NCBI GenBank assembly: GCA_947683425.1
Contig: CANTUQ010000119.1
Coordinates: 4,058,001-4,122,000 of the forward strand
DNA length: 64,000 nt
Reading direction: 5' to 3'
Source of the DNA: Excoecaria cochinchinensis
Taxonomy: Eukaryota > Streptophyta > Magnoliopsida > Malpighiales > Euphorbiaceae
The notes under the pieces are model-generated. The model was not told the DNA's origin. It did not search any database and worked only from the letters and a program-made list of their open reading frames with translations. Shown in pieces: positions 10,714 through 19,667 of the stretch. The translations under genes and the position numbers were made by a program. How positions within the stretch are numbered: position 1 is the stretch's first letter; every line of letters begins with the position of its first letter.

Positions 10714-10721
10714 CTTATATA
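10714..10721 (-). promoter_or_regulatory. TATA box for the sense accessory gene
   Basis: The minus strand reads CTCTATATAAGGGCG, a strong plant-style TATA box about 200 bp upstream of the splice donor at 10517. The roughly 170-bp segment downstream is pyrimidine-rich and lacks ATG, like a plant leader exon. Confidence 0.6.
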
Positions 10722-10728
10722 GAGTTTC

Positions 10729-10912
10729 GTGACCGACGGGCTGGGCGTCGCTAGGAGGGACCGACGGGCTGCCCGTCTGTCGTTCCCCATTCCCCAATTA
10801 ATGCGAATTTAATGCTCGTGATTAATGCTATGCTGACATATGCATCTGCCAGGTGGATTTTTACCGACGGGCAGGCCGTCTCTTGTGAGAGACGGGTAGG
10901 CCGTCGGTGGCG
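10729..10912. promoter_or_regulatory. Shared bidirectional promoter region with ACCGACGGGC inverted repeats
   Basis: Between the leftward TATA box (10714-10721) and the rightward one (10919-10925) lie about 200 bp with ACCGACGGGC at 10732 and 10760, ACCGACGGGCAGGCCGTC near 10863, and GGCCGTCGGT near 10900. The same motif is arrayed in the U3 of this element's LTR, so the internal promoter and the LTR promoter may answer to the same factor. The position is direct observation; the regulatory role is inference. Confidence 0.55.
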
Positions 10913-10918
10913 CTTCTC

Positions 10919-10925
10919 TATAAAT
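10919..10925 (+). promoter_or_regulatory. TATA box for the antisense gene
   Basis: CTCTATAAATTCC lies 71 bases upstream of the ATG at 10996. No ATG occurs between a plausible start site (about 10950) and 10996. The placement matches a compact plant promoter on the strand opposite to gag-pol. Confidence 0.6.
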
Positions 10926-10995
10926 TCCTCCAAAAATTTCGCTTTTTTGTGTCTCTTCATTTTTCGAACATCTTGAGCCCCTCATTCTTCCCAAA

Positions 10996-12323
10996 ATGTC
11001 TTCCCCTCTTCTCCAAAGAATGCACCGCATCCTAGATGACAAGCACACTTGGCAAAAAGGCGCCCTTTCCTCTCTATCTGGGCTAAAGTATCTGCGTCGA
11101 GTCAAAGTGGACCAGAACCTTCTTCTGGCGGCGACCCACTTCTGGAACCCCCGGTTTCACGTCTTTCGGTTCACTTATCAGGAGTTGTGCCCCCTGCCTG
11201 AGGAGTTAGCTGCCATTCTTGGAGCCTGGTATCCCCCTAACGTTCTGCCCTGCGTCCCCCGTTGCGGACTACTCCAGACTCGGGATATAGCTATGGCTCT
11301 CGGCATACCCCCTTCTGAGGCCATTCGGCTGGTTTCTCCGGTCTCTTCCTTTACTTTGGAGCCACTGATTGAGGCTCTAGATCGGTTCACTGATGTACCC
11401 ACTTACCGGGTAAGCATCATATTTCTGTTTTGCATGACGAATTTTCTCACTGTGGTTCCAGGGGGTTTGATAGGCGACCCTCGCCTGTTCGGGATTCTGA
11501 GTGACTTCCATCGGGGATCATCACCCTTCCCACTCATTTTAGCTGAAACCATTCTAGGTTTGGACTTTGTGAGCTCTGGATCCACCACTACTTTCACCGG
11601 TAGCCCCTTATTGCTCCAGGTACGTCATTATTTTAATGGTAGTGCGTCCCTTGTGGATTTTCACACTAGCTTTTCTTAGTAGGAGGTGCGTCCTTTCGAA
11701 TTTTCACACAACCCTTTGCCTTACTTTTGCCTGAAGTAAACCCTACTTACTCCAGCGGCTTCTTCTTCTTCTTCTTCTTCTTCTTTTTTTTTTTTTAGAT
11801 CTGGCTGCAAGAGAAACTGAGGATGCTGTCTGAGCCACCTCCTTGGGTCATTCCACAGTACTCGCCGAGCCATTTTCTTCCGTGTCGACGGCTGTATGAG
11901 TGTGCCACTGTTGGGGAAGGCATTACCAGATTTAGCGAACTGTCAGATGACGATATCAGTTTCACGTTTGCCTGGCACCCACTGTCTCATGTGGTCATTG
12001 ATGGGCTATCGGGGTGTGTTCCCCTCTGTGGGCTCCGTCAAGCCACTTTTTGCATCATTTCTTGATGTGCACATCAGCTTGGAATGACCCAGGATGTGGT
12101 GAGGGTTCCCTTATCTTTTCGGGGAGGAGCTCTTTCGGCTGCCTTCGCCTCTAGGTATCATGAGCTGTGGAGCAAACTACCCGTGAAGACTGTTATTCCG
12201 AGCTTCGGCGATCATTCCATGGCTTCGACCAGCGAGTACAAGAAATGGGTCCTTAGTCCAGCATCTGATAATAGGACACAAGGGCTCAAGCATCTGGTTG
12301 GCGAGAGCAGCGGCAGGACTTAG
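10996..12323 (+). pseudogene. Antisense accessory gene of element A (DUF7745 / plant-mobile-domain-like), two exons, one internal stop
   Basis: Exon 1 is 10996-11619 and exon 2 is 11799-12323, joined by a GT-AG intron (donor CAG|GTACGT, acceptor T-tract TTAG|ATC). Splicing joins SPLLLQ to IWLQEKL, matching the PLLQ-x-WL pattern of DUF7745-type proteins common in plant transposons. Other family-like stretches are LLLAATHFWNPRFHVFRFT and LCPLPEELAAILG in exon 1, and HVVIDGLSGCVPLCGLR and QLGMTQDVVRVPL in exon 2. The only interruption is TGA at 12063-12065, probably from CGA, giving about 380 codons if read through. It lies on the strand opposite to pol, has its own TATA box, and converges on the pol 3' end. 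Antisense ORFs are known in some Tat elements (for example Grande). Its function is unknown. Confidence 0.72.
11620..11798 (+). other. Intron of the antisense gene
   Basis: 179 bp, beginning GTACGT and ending in a CTT/T-rich tract plus TAG. The family pattern PLLQ-x-WL is restored only when it is removed, which supports splicing. It includes a partly duplicated phrase (GTGCGTCC...GATTTTCACAC). A version of this intron survives in element C near 36238-36510. Confidence 0.65.
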
Positions 12324-12711
12324 CTTAGCTTACATATATATTTCTTTTGGTGTTACATTTCTTTTTAACGCAGAACTAGAAAATGACGAAAATGAAAAGG
12401 ATAATATTTGTTCTATTTCACGAAATTGTGTACATTTCCATGTAATTTCAGTATACATGATCAGTTTTGACATTAACTCGACCGTGTACGCCCTGTTAAT
12501 ACATGAAACCAAATTTTAACAGCATCAACTCCTGTTACCAATTGGCCCTCTCGGGTTTTCACGATTGGTCATTTTCTCTCGTGCCTCTTATTTTTGCACA
12601 GGATGCTTTTTTTCGGTTTTTACCCTATCGAGTCACCCAATTTTAGCACGGCCTCCTTTTTTTGGTTTTCAACCTGCAGGGCATTTTATTCTCTTCTTTT
12701 TATTTTGGTCT
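12324..12711. other. Convergent 3' spacer between antisense gene and pol
   Basis: AT-rich start, then pyrimidine-rich phrases (GGTTTTCAC...) that recur in element C at 36780-36960. It should contain the 3' UTR of the antisense gene and the pol 3' flank. No open frame of interest. Confidence 0.5.
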
Positions 12712-13821
12712 TTAGCCATGGAACCTTTTGAGTCTGTCGACATTGATCGGTTCTGTGAATTCATTTCCATCGCTATCTGACAAGATTGCAGCTCCTTTGG
12801 ACAACAGCTTTTTAAGGATATACGGCCCCTCCCAGGTTGGTTTGAATTTTCCTCATATATCCGGTATACCTGGTCTCATCTGCTTGAACACTAAGTCCCC
12901 TTCCTTCAGCGGATACTTTCTCACCTTCTTCCCGAAAGTCCTGGCCAACCTCTTCTGGTAGATCTGATTGTGATAATAAGCCTTCAGCCTACTCTCATCC
13001 AGTAAGTTTAAGTGCTATAGCCTCTATTGTGCCCATTCAGCCTCCGGAATTTGGGCTTCCATAATCACCCTCAACGATCAAAGCTCTATCTCAACTGGCA
13101 ATACTGCCTCCGTCCCGTATACTAGAGAATATGGCGTGGCGCCCGTAGATGTCCTTACCGTTGTCCTGTATCCCCACAATGCGAAGGGTAGCTTCTCCGC
13201 CCAGTCTTTGTAAGTTTGGACCATCTTGGATAGGATCCTCTTCACATTTTTATTGGCAGCCTCTACTGTCCCGTTAGCTTGTGGTCGGTAGGGAGAGGAT
13301 CTATGGTGCTTGACACCATACTTCTTAAGGAGCTTCCTAGTTTCCCCCATGAACTGCACCCCGTTGTCAGACACTATGTGATAAGGGAGGCCATATCTGC
13401 ATATCAGATTTCTCTCTATGAACTTGGCCATATCCCTTGCGTCAATCTTTTTGAAGGATTCTGCCTCTACCCATTTGGTAAAATAGTCAATTGCGACTAT
13501 GATGTATCTATGTCCATTAGATGCCGTAGGGCGAATCTCTCCAATGATATCTATCCCCCAAACAGCGAAAGGCCAAGGCGATGTCAAGTTGTGTAGCTCT
13601 GATACTGGCAGGTATCTCAAATCTGCGTACTGTTGGCATAACTGGTATTGCTTGACATATTTTGAGCAGTCATTGTCCATTGTAAGCCAATAGAAGCCTT
13701 GCCTCATGATCTTCTTTGCCAGAGTTAAACCGTTCATGTGAGCCCCACAGACGCCTGCATGGGTCTCCTCCATTACCTTGCGGGCTTCTTTTTCATTTAA
13801 GCATCTGAGCTGAATCCCATC
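12712..13821 (-). pseudogene. pol: Integrase region of element A pol
   Basis: The zinc-binding part has the two His (THAGVCGAH) but only one of the two Cys: YVKQYQLCQQ, where element C has KQCQLCQQ, so one Cys has become Tyr. The catalytic core shows D in WGIDIIGEI, D in IVSDNGVQF and E in NGTVEAANK. After the core, stops occur at 13078 (after LPVEIEL) and at two places near 13015-13026. A C-terminal basic segment ending NVDRLKRFHG and a TAA at 12712 close pol. No chromodomain is present, as expected for Tat. The enzyme would insert element cDNA; this copy cannot make it in one piece. Confidence 0.9.
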
Positions 13822-13824
13822 TGC

Positions 13825-14450
13825 CTATCTTTTGTACAACACTCCTTCCAAGGATATGAACTGAGTAGATAGCTTTCGGATCATTCTCTGGTCTTTCTCG
13901 GTAGCTTCCTCTGGTAACCTAGCATTTTCCAAATAATTCATAATGTCAAAGTACCATGGTTTCCCATCCGCCACTTCTACTTCCATTACTGGCTTGATCT
14001 CAAAGCTGGGCTTCTCCGAACTTGAAATCAACAGTGGTTTCATAGCCACCCCTTCAGGATTATCCCACATCGACACTAGGGTTGCCAACGCATCAGCTAG
14101 ACGGTTCTCATCTCTTGGCACGAAGTGGAAAGTGCAGGTTTCAAACTGCCCATATATCTCCTTCAAATATTCAATATAGGGTACCAGCCGCTCTTCTTTT
14201 ACAGCCCACTCACCTCGGATCTGGTTAATCACCAAGGATGAGTCACCAAAGACTTCTATGTTCTTTGCCCCCAAAGCAGCTAAAGCTTCTAACCCGAAAG
14301 TGCATGCTTCATATTCGACTTCATTGTTGGTTGCTTTGTACCTCAGCTTCTTGGCTAGAGGGAGTTTCTCATTATCTGGGGTTGTCAAAATAATTCCAAC
14401 TCTGGCCCCCTTGTTATTCACTGCCCCGTCGAATTGTAACTGCCATCCTT
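13825..14450 (-). pseudogene. pol: Second (archaeal-type) RNase H of element A
   Basis: An RNase H fold separate from the one fused to RT: Asp in FDGAVNNKG, Glu in EVEYEACTFGLEAL, Asp in VFGDSSLVINQIRG and Asp in RDENRLADALATL are the four acidic catalytic positions. A duplicated RNase H between RT-RNase H and integrase is diagnostic of Tat-lineage gypsy elements. The frame is open from about 14450 to 13825, with stops just before (TAG near 14450) and at its end (13825). Confidence 0.85.
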
Positions 14451-14586
14451 AGATAAAAATCGCGACTATGCTCTCATCAGGAAAGGTGAACTTGGGAGTG
14501 TCCCCTTCAATAGGATGCTCGGCAAGAAATTCAGCTACGGCTCGCCCCTTAATAGTTTTGCGAGTGATGTATTCCACATCAAACTC

Positions 14587-15090
14587 CTATAGCAAAAGCA
14601 ACCACCTCCCCATCTTGCCAAGCAAAGATGGCGCTTCTTGCAAATATCTCAACGGATTCTGCTTGGCCACTGCCTGAACTTTGTACAAATGGAAATAATG
14701 CCTCAGCTTCTTTGATGCCCAAATCATTACGAGGCAGATCTTCTCTACCTCAGTATATTTTATCTCATAATCCAGGAACTTCTTGCTGAGGTAATAAACT
14801 GCGAATTCCACTCCAAATTCATCCTCTTGAGCCATTATGGCACCCACAGAACTACCTTCCACTGCCAGATACAGGATAAGCGATTTGACTGGTTGCGGCG
14901 GCCTTAACACTGGCGGATTCAACAGATATTCCCTGATGCTATCAAAGGCTTTTTGGTAATCTTCGCTCTAGACCACAGGCTGATTCTTTCTGAGCAGCTT
15001 AAAAATGGGCTCGCATATCGAAGTGAGCTTAGCAATGAATCGGCTGACGTACTGCAGCTTGCCCAGGAAGCTCCTGACATCCTTCTCCTT
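14587..15090 (-). pseudogene. pol: RT-linked RNase H of element A
   Basis: Continuation of RT through the connection (VRSFLGKLQY) into an RNase H-like domain (LILYLAVEGSSVGAIMAQED, VEFAVYYLSKKF, KLRHYFHLYKVQAVAKQNPLRYL). Stops interrupt it at 15091 and near 14970, and a TAG at 14587-14589 follows GRWLLLL. Element C has a TAG at exactly the same codon. Confidence 0.85.
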
Positions 15091-15780
15091 TTACGGTACG
15101 GGCATCTCTCTGATGGCCTTTACCTTGTCCGGGTCAATTTCTATTTCCCTCTGGCTGACGACATGTCTTAACAGTTTCCCTGAAGTCACTCCGAAGATAC
15201 ACTTCTTGGGGTTAAGTCGCAGATTGTATTTATCAATCCTAGTGAAGAACTTCTCTAGAGCTCCAAAATGGCCCTCTCGGGTGGCTGACTTGACCATCAT
15301 GTCATCGACATACACCTCCACCTCCTTGTGGATCAGGTCACTTAGAATCTTAGTCGCCATCCTTTGGTAAGTGGCCCCTGCATTCTTCAGGCCAAAAGGC
15401 ATAACTCGGTAGGCGTAGGTCCCCCACTCTGTGATGAAAGTGGTCTTAACCCGGTCAGCTATCTTGTTTAGGATCTGGTTGTAGCCCACATAACCATCTC
15501 CAAAGCTGTACATCGCGCAGTTGGCGGCATTGTCTATCAACACATCAATGTGGGGTAGTGGAAAATTATCTTTAGGACAGGCCTTGTTCAGATCTCGATA
15601 ATCCACACATACCCTGACCTTCCCATTTTTCTTCGCTACAGGGACTACGTTTTCCAACCATGTAGGATACTGCACTTCAACAAGGAACTTGGCCTCAATC
15701 TGTTGCCGAATCTCCTCCTTGACCTTGTCTGCCCATTCTGGCCTGAGCCTTCTCAACTTCTGTTTTACAGGCTTATGATC
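15091..15780 (-). pseudogene. pol: Reverse transcriptase of element A
   Basis: All main RT blocks are legible: VRVCVDYRDLNKACPKDNFP, MYSFGDGYVGYNQI, AYRVMPFGLKNAGATYQRM, the YVDD box in EVEVYVDDMMVKS, and LNPKKCIFGVTSGKLL. The frame is open from 15756 to a stop at 15091 after REMPVP. A frame change lies just upstream at about 15.8 kb, after AWTYEDMQG. The enzyme would copy element RNA from a tRNA primer. Confidence 0.93.
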
Positions 15781-15806
15781 TGGATAAGTCGGGATAGCAT
15801 GTTTTG

Positions 15807-16560
15807 CTACGTTCCGATCGATCCCTGCATGTCTTCGTAGGTCCAGGCAAAGACTTTTTCATATTTTCTTATTATTCTCTCAAATTTTTCTCTCTCATCA
15901 GGAGTTATATTTGATGCTATTAGAATTTCCTTTGGATTTTCCGAGGTTCCAAGATTAAAAGGCATTGTATCGGTGGAATCAATATCAAAAATTGATGGAA
16001 TATGATCATGTTCATGCATGTTGAAATTATTGGAAACATCGCACAAGTAAGAGACATCATTTGCCTTATTAATAATATTATAATTGTCATTTACATCATA
16101 AAAAAGTTCTAGAATAAAAAGACAGCCTAAGCTAGAGTCTTCTTCTACCTCCCTAGAGGTTGATGCTGCTGCAGCTTGCTCATCGGCTTCTTGATTCAGC
16201 AGAGGCCCTTCAGGTATGTCTGAGGAAATCTTTAAATCCCCAATCTTCAATTCTATTCCTGCCATCTTCTCTTTCCCCTTCTGCCTAGCAATCAACATCT
16301 TCTCGGTGACAACCTCTTTGGGCTCACATCTGTCCCAAGCAAAGCACTGAGTCATGACCTCTTCATCCCAGAAGTCCTCAGCGGTCTTGATAACCCCGAT
16401 ATCCCAGTCAAATACATCGCTGAAGATCTCAAATCCGGGGACAATCCTCCCATTCACCCACTGCGGCTCGTTTTCACCTGTATAAACACATGCTGAGGAT
16501 GCTGGTATGAAACTTTCTGAGATATGAGGGATCTTATCTGCCATCTTCTTCTTGCCAAAA
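15807..16560 (-). pseudogene. pol: Protease-RT linker of element A
   Basis: Open frame from 16544 (start of a segment reading MADKIPHISESFIPASS) to 15807. It is low in recognisable domains, acidic, and ends in EKFERIIRKYEKVFAWTYEDM, the usual lead-in to RT in Tat elements. It is in a different frame from the protease segment (17512-16454), so a shift occurred near 16.6 kb; element C is colinear here. A second shift follows near 15.82 kb. Confidence 0.75.
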
Positions 16561-17512
16561 CCGCCTCTGTACCCCAGACCCTTCCAGTTCTTCTGACCTC
16601 GAGTAGTGATCGCATCTGCAGCCCCTGAGAGTTTCTACCCAAACCAGCCCCAGGGAGATAGTGCATCTTTTTCATCATGTTAACCACTGCTGGGTTATCC
16701 ACTGGTCCGTTCTCTTCTCCAATCATTGACACGTGGAAGCCACTAAATGGCTGATTAGCAATTTCAAGAGCTGACACCTGATTCTCCCTAGCTGCCTTAA
16801 TAGTGACCACCTCCCCTTCATGTGGGAACTTTATCATTTGATGCAGCGTGGGTGGTACTCCTCCTAGTCTGTGAAACCACGGCCTCCCAAGCAGGGCTGA
16901 GAAATTAGATGGAATGGGCAGAACCACAAACTCTACTTCTACCTCAATGGGTCCCATTTTGACCAGGGTCTTGAATGTTCCCGAGGCTTGTCTTCTTGAA
17001 TTATCATAGGCTGTAATCGTCAAATCTGATTCTCTAAGCATATCCTCACTCAATCCAAAAGCCTGAAGAGCTATCAGAGGGCAAACATTGATAGAAGATC
17101 CATCATCTACCATAACACAAGCGGTGTGCTTGTCGTTAATCTGTGCTTTGATATATAGGGGTCGATTATGATCGCGGCCTTCGACTGGCAGGTCGACATC
17201 GGAAAAAACCAATCTCTCCCCTGATCCTCCTTTAACTAGACCTAAAAGCTCTGATGGGGAAATTATGGTGGCAACAGTGGACTCAGTCAAGGCCTCTACC
17301 ACTTTCTGCCTGTGAGAAGGGGACTGTCTTAAGAGATCCCAGATGGGTATCTGAGCTGCGGTCTTTTTCAACTGCTTAACAATCTGGTTCTCCTTCGGTT
17401 CCTTTTCCGTCGATGGCTGCGCTGGTTCTGGTACCCTTGTAATCTCAGGGACCACTCTCCCACTTCTTGTCACAGCCCCTACCTCTTCTTCATCCTCATC
17501 AGATCTCCACAA
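16561..17512 (-). pseudogene. pol: Aspartic protease and G-patch-like segment of element A
   Basis: The active-site region reads VMVDDGSSINVCPL, a Tat-style D-G-S-S variant, followed by LLGRPWFHRLGGVPPTLHQ. Further on, MMKKMHYLPGAGLGRNSQG has the spacing of a G-patch. The frame is open from 17512 through the G-patch, after which it reads into an unrelated frame (MRSLLEV...). The protease would cleave Gag-Pol. The open segment is otherwise well preserved. Confidence 0.85.
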
Positions 17513-17650
17513 ATCAGAGTTTGTCTCTCCTTCCTCTTCGGCCTCTTCACCGCTCTCACTGCTCGACCAACAATCAATGGTCGCTACAACTGCTCTTCCT
17601 TCTCTATCCTCAGAACAAACAATAGCAATACCCTGGCTCCCATATAAGTC

Positions 17651-18882
17651 CTACAGTACGTACCACTCTGGCAAGCTGGATCCGATCATAAAAACTGGTG
17701 GCAGCACGGCATTATAACCAGGCTTCTTCTTGGATTCCCTCTTCTCAGGGTCAAAAATATATTTGTCATCAATCAGATCTTGAATAGAGTGTCTCAGTGC
17801 CTTACACTTGTCTGTTAGATGGCCTGTGTGCTGATGAAATGCACAGTATTCATGGTCCTTCAACCCTTTCATCTTCAAACCGTCCTTCAAATACGAGCTT
17901 GCGTTCTTGATAAACAGGCGGATCTGGTCTTAGGTGTCTGGCTTTCTTCGCATTTCCATCACCCTATTCTGCCAGCGGGTGAGATAGTCGTGAAAAGATT
18001 CCCCGGCCTTCTGCTAGAGCAATTCAAGGTCCTTAAGAGTCACCTCTATCCTGGTGTTGCAATCGTATTGCCTCAAGAACTCCTCTGTGAGTAGATCCCA
18101 ATCTTTCTTAGTTCGACGATCGAGGCTATGATACCAGTCGATGGCAGGGCCGGTCAGACTCAAACAAAAGTACTCCACCTTCTGCCTCTTAGACAAAGTG
18201 GTCCCTTTCATGACCAGAGAGTACTGCTTAACATGGGCAGTCGGGTCAGAGGTACCGTCAAATTTTGGCACATCAGGCATCTTGAAATTGTAAGGAATCG
18301 GGTCTTCTCCCTCCAATTCTTTATTTTCCAGGTTCATCCCCTGACCTATACTCAACATACGGGCCATGGCTTCAAACCTCTCTTCCATCTTCTTCAGAAT
18401 GAGCTCATCAGTTTGGGGTGCCTTCCCTCTCTCAGATACAATACTCATTTTGTCATCCTCGTCATCCCTGTCATCATCTATCCTCAGCGCCGGTCTTCTC
18501 CTCTGACCTCCCAAAGCTATTAACCTCAGCTCTATTGGTGGCGGCCGAATAGGCTCCTCTTGTCTCTCAGCTCTTTCCTCTTCTCGTTCATTTTGTCTCA
18601 TGGGAGGAGGAGGTGGTGGATTCTGTGGAGCATTCTGTTGTGCCAAAGCAGTTAGCATGTTCATCATTCTGCCCTCAAACTCTTCAAACCGTCGGCCCAC
18701 TTCTTCTTCAATCATGGCCCTGGTGGCATCATTTCCCCTAGGTGAGTTTGCCATCTCAGATATGGTACAGCTGACTTCCGGTAAGATCTCTGGAAGGCCT
18801 TCTCTATCTAGCAGTTCAGATGCAGGAACTTGGATCAATCGTCCGGTAGGTGCTCTAGTCCACCTAGGCAGATCTATGATGG
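17651..18882 (-). pseudogene. gag: gag of element A, with an internal deletion
   Basis: The likely start is ATG at 18754 (MANSPRGNDATRAMIEEEV), aligned with the ATG at 43276 in C. It is the first ATG after a putative splice acceptor at 18884-18883. A capsid-type core follows (MPDVPKFDGTSDPTAHVKQY, GPAIDWYHSLDRR, TEEFLRQYDC), then a CAFHQHTGHLTDKC zinc-knuckle variant. Stops occur at 18014, about 17930 and 17651. About 100 residues present in element C between KMKGLKD and EYCAFHQ are missing (near 17.86 kb). An open frame without ATG runs back to 18882. Confidence 0.85.
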
Positions 18883-19648
18883 CTGCAGGGACAAGGTGTT
18901 AGATGTGATGCATGGAATGCAGATGCAATGCATGATCATTATATGCAACACTCACAAAACACAAGCAAGCAGGTAGGTCCCTCCGCCCTTATTTCTCCCA
19001 CACATGTGGTCGCGCGGTCTCTTTCCTAGGCGGGATTAGCCCAAGGGTCAGCGGGGGACCCAATGGACACACATGGTGCACGGCAAAAAACCGGCAGCAT
19101 GACACTCCTATGCTAATGTAGAAGCGAATGGATAATGATCATCATATATTTAGACATTCCAAAAATTTCGACATGGCCCTACCGGGGCATGAAAGCCTTT
19201 GGCTAGGTTACCAAGCAAGACATCTGGGCTCACCCAATACATGAGGATCCATACAGCAAGCATGGAATTACGGTTCATATCACCTATGGAAAGTAGCTAC
19301 GGCCATTACATGAGCTTTAAACAAGGGAGATGTTACTTTAGGGCTACCCAAGCATGATCCCTGCCGACAGGTCTAGCTCATCACAAGCATAATGACCGAT
19401 CGGGTCATCATTTGATATACCATTAGGTACGAAGCTTGGGCTGGTGATTATCCTTAACATTTCCCCACATTGAGTGAACGTAGGGTTGTGCTTCGGGAAC
19501 GTACCGAGGTTAAGAAGGGACCAATCTAGCATATTCTAAGGCTCTAATGGGATGTAAATGCAAATTTGAAAGAAAGCAAATTTATGAATTAAACTTTAAT
19601 CATAAATGTTAAGCGAGGTATTTTTAAATCGAAGTCTCAAACCATAAG
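18883..19648 (-). other. Untranslated leader of element A, largely inside a probable intron
   Basis: Between PBS and gag. It contains several ATGs on the minus strand and no open gag frame. Long stretches (for example the GATGAGCTAGACCTGT and CCCGAAGCACAACCCTA regions) are shared with the leaders of elements B (22440-23065) and C (43500-44130), which suggests a conserved RNA function such as packaging or dimerisation. Its gag-proximal end is a polypyrimidine-CAG acceptor (TTGTCCCTGCAG|CC). Confidence 0.7.
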
Positions 19649-19666
19649 TCCCCAGTGGAGTCGCCA
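19649..19666 (-). other. Primer-binding site of element A
   Basis: The minus strand reads TGGCGACTCCACTGGGGA, one base after the LTR end. The same site follows the LTR of B (22379-22396) and, with one change, of C (44181-44198). It matches the tRNA-Arg-type PBS I recall for Ogre/Tat elements. Confidence 0.85.
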
Positions 19667-19667
19667 C

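Noticed and set aside
11408..11461. Possible intron GTAAGC...TTCCAG in exon 1 of the antisense gene
   Set aside because: Removing it would create TGA-TAG immediately, while reading through keeps family-like sequence, so it is probably exonic.
11896..12087. Overlapping frame within exon 2 of the antisense gene
   Set aside because: It is a shadow: family-like sequence and the downstream continuation lie in the frame of 11799, not in this one.
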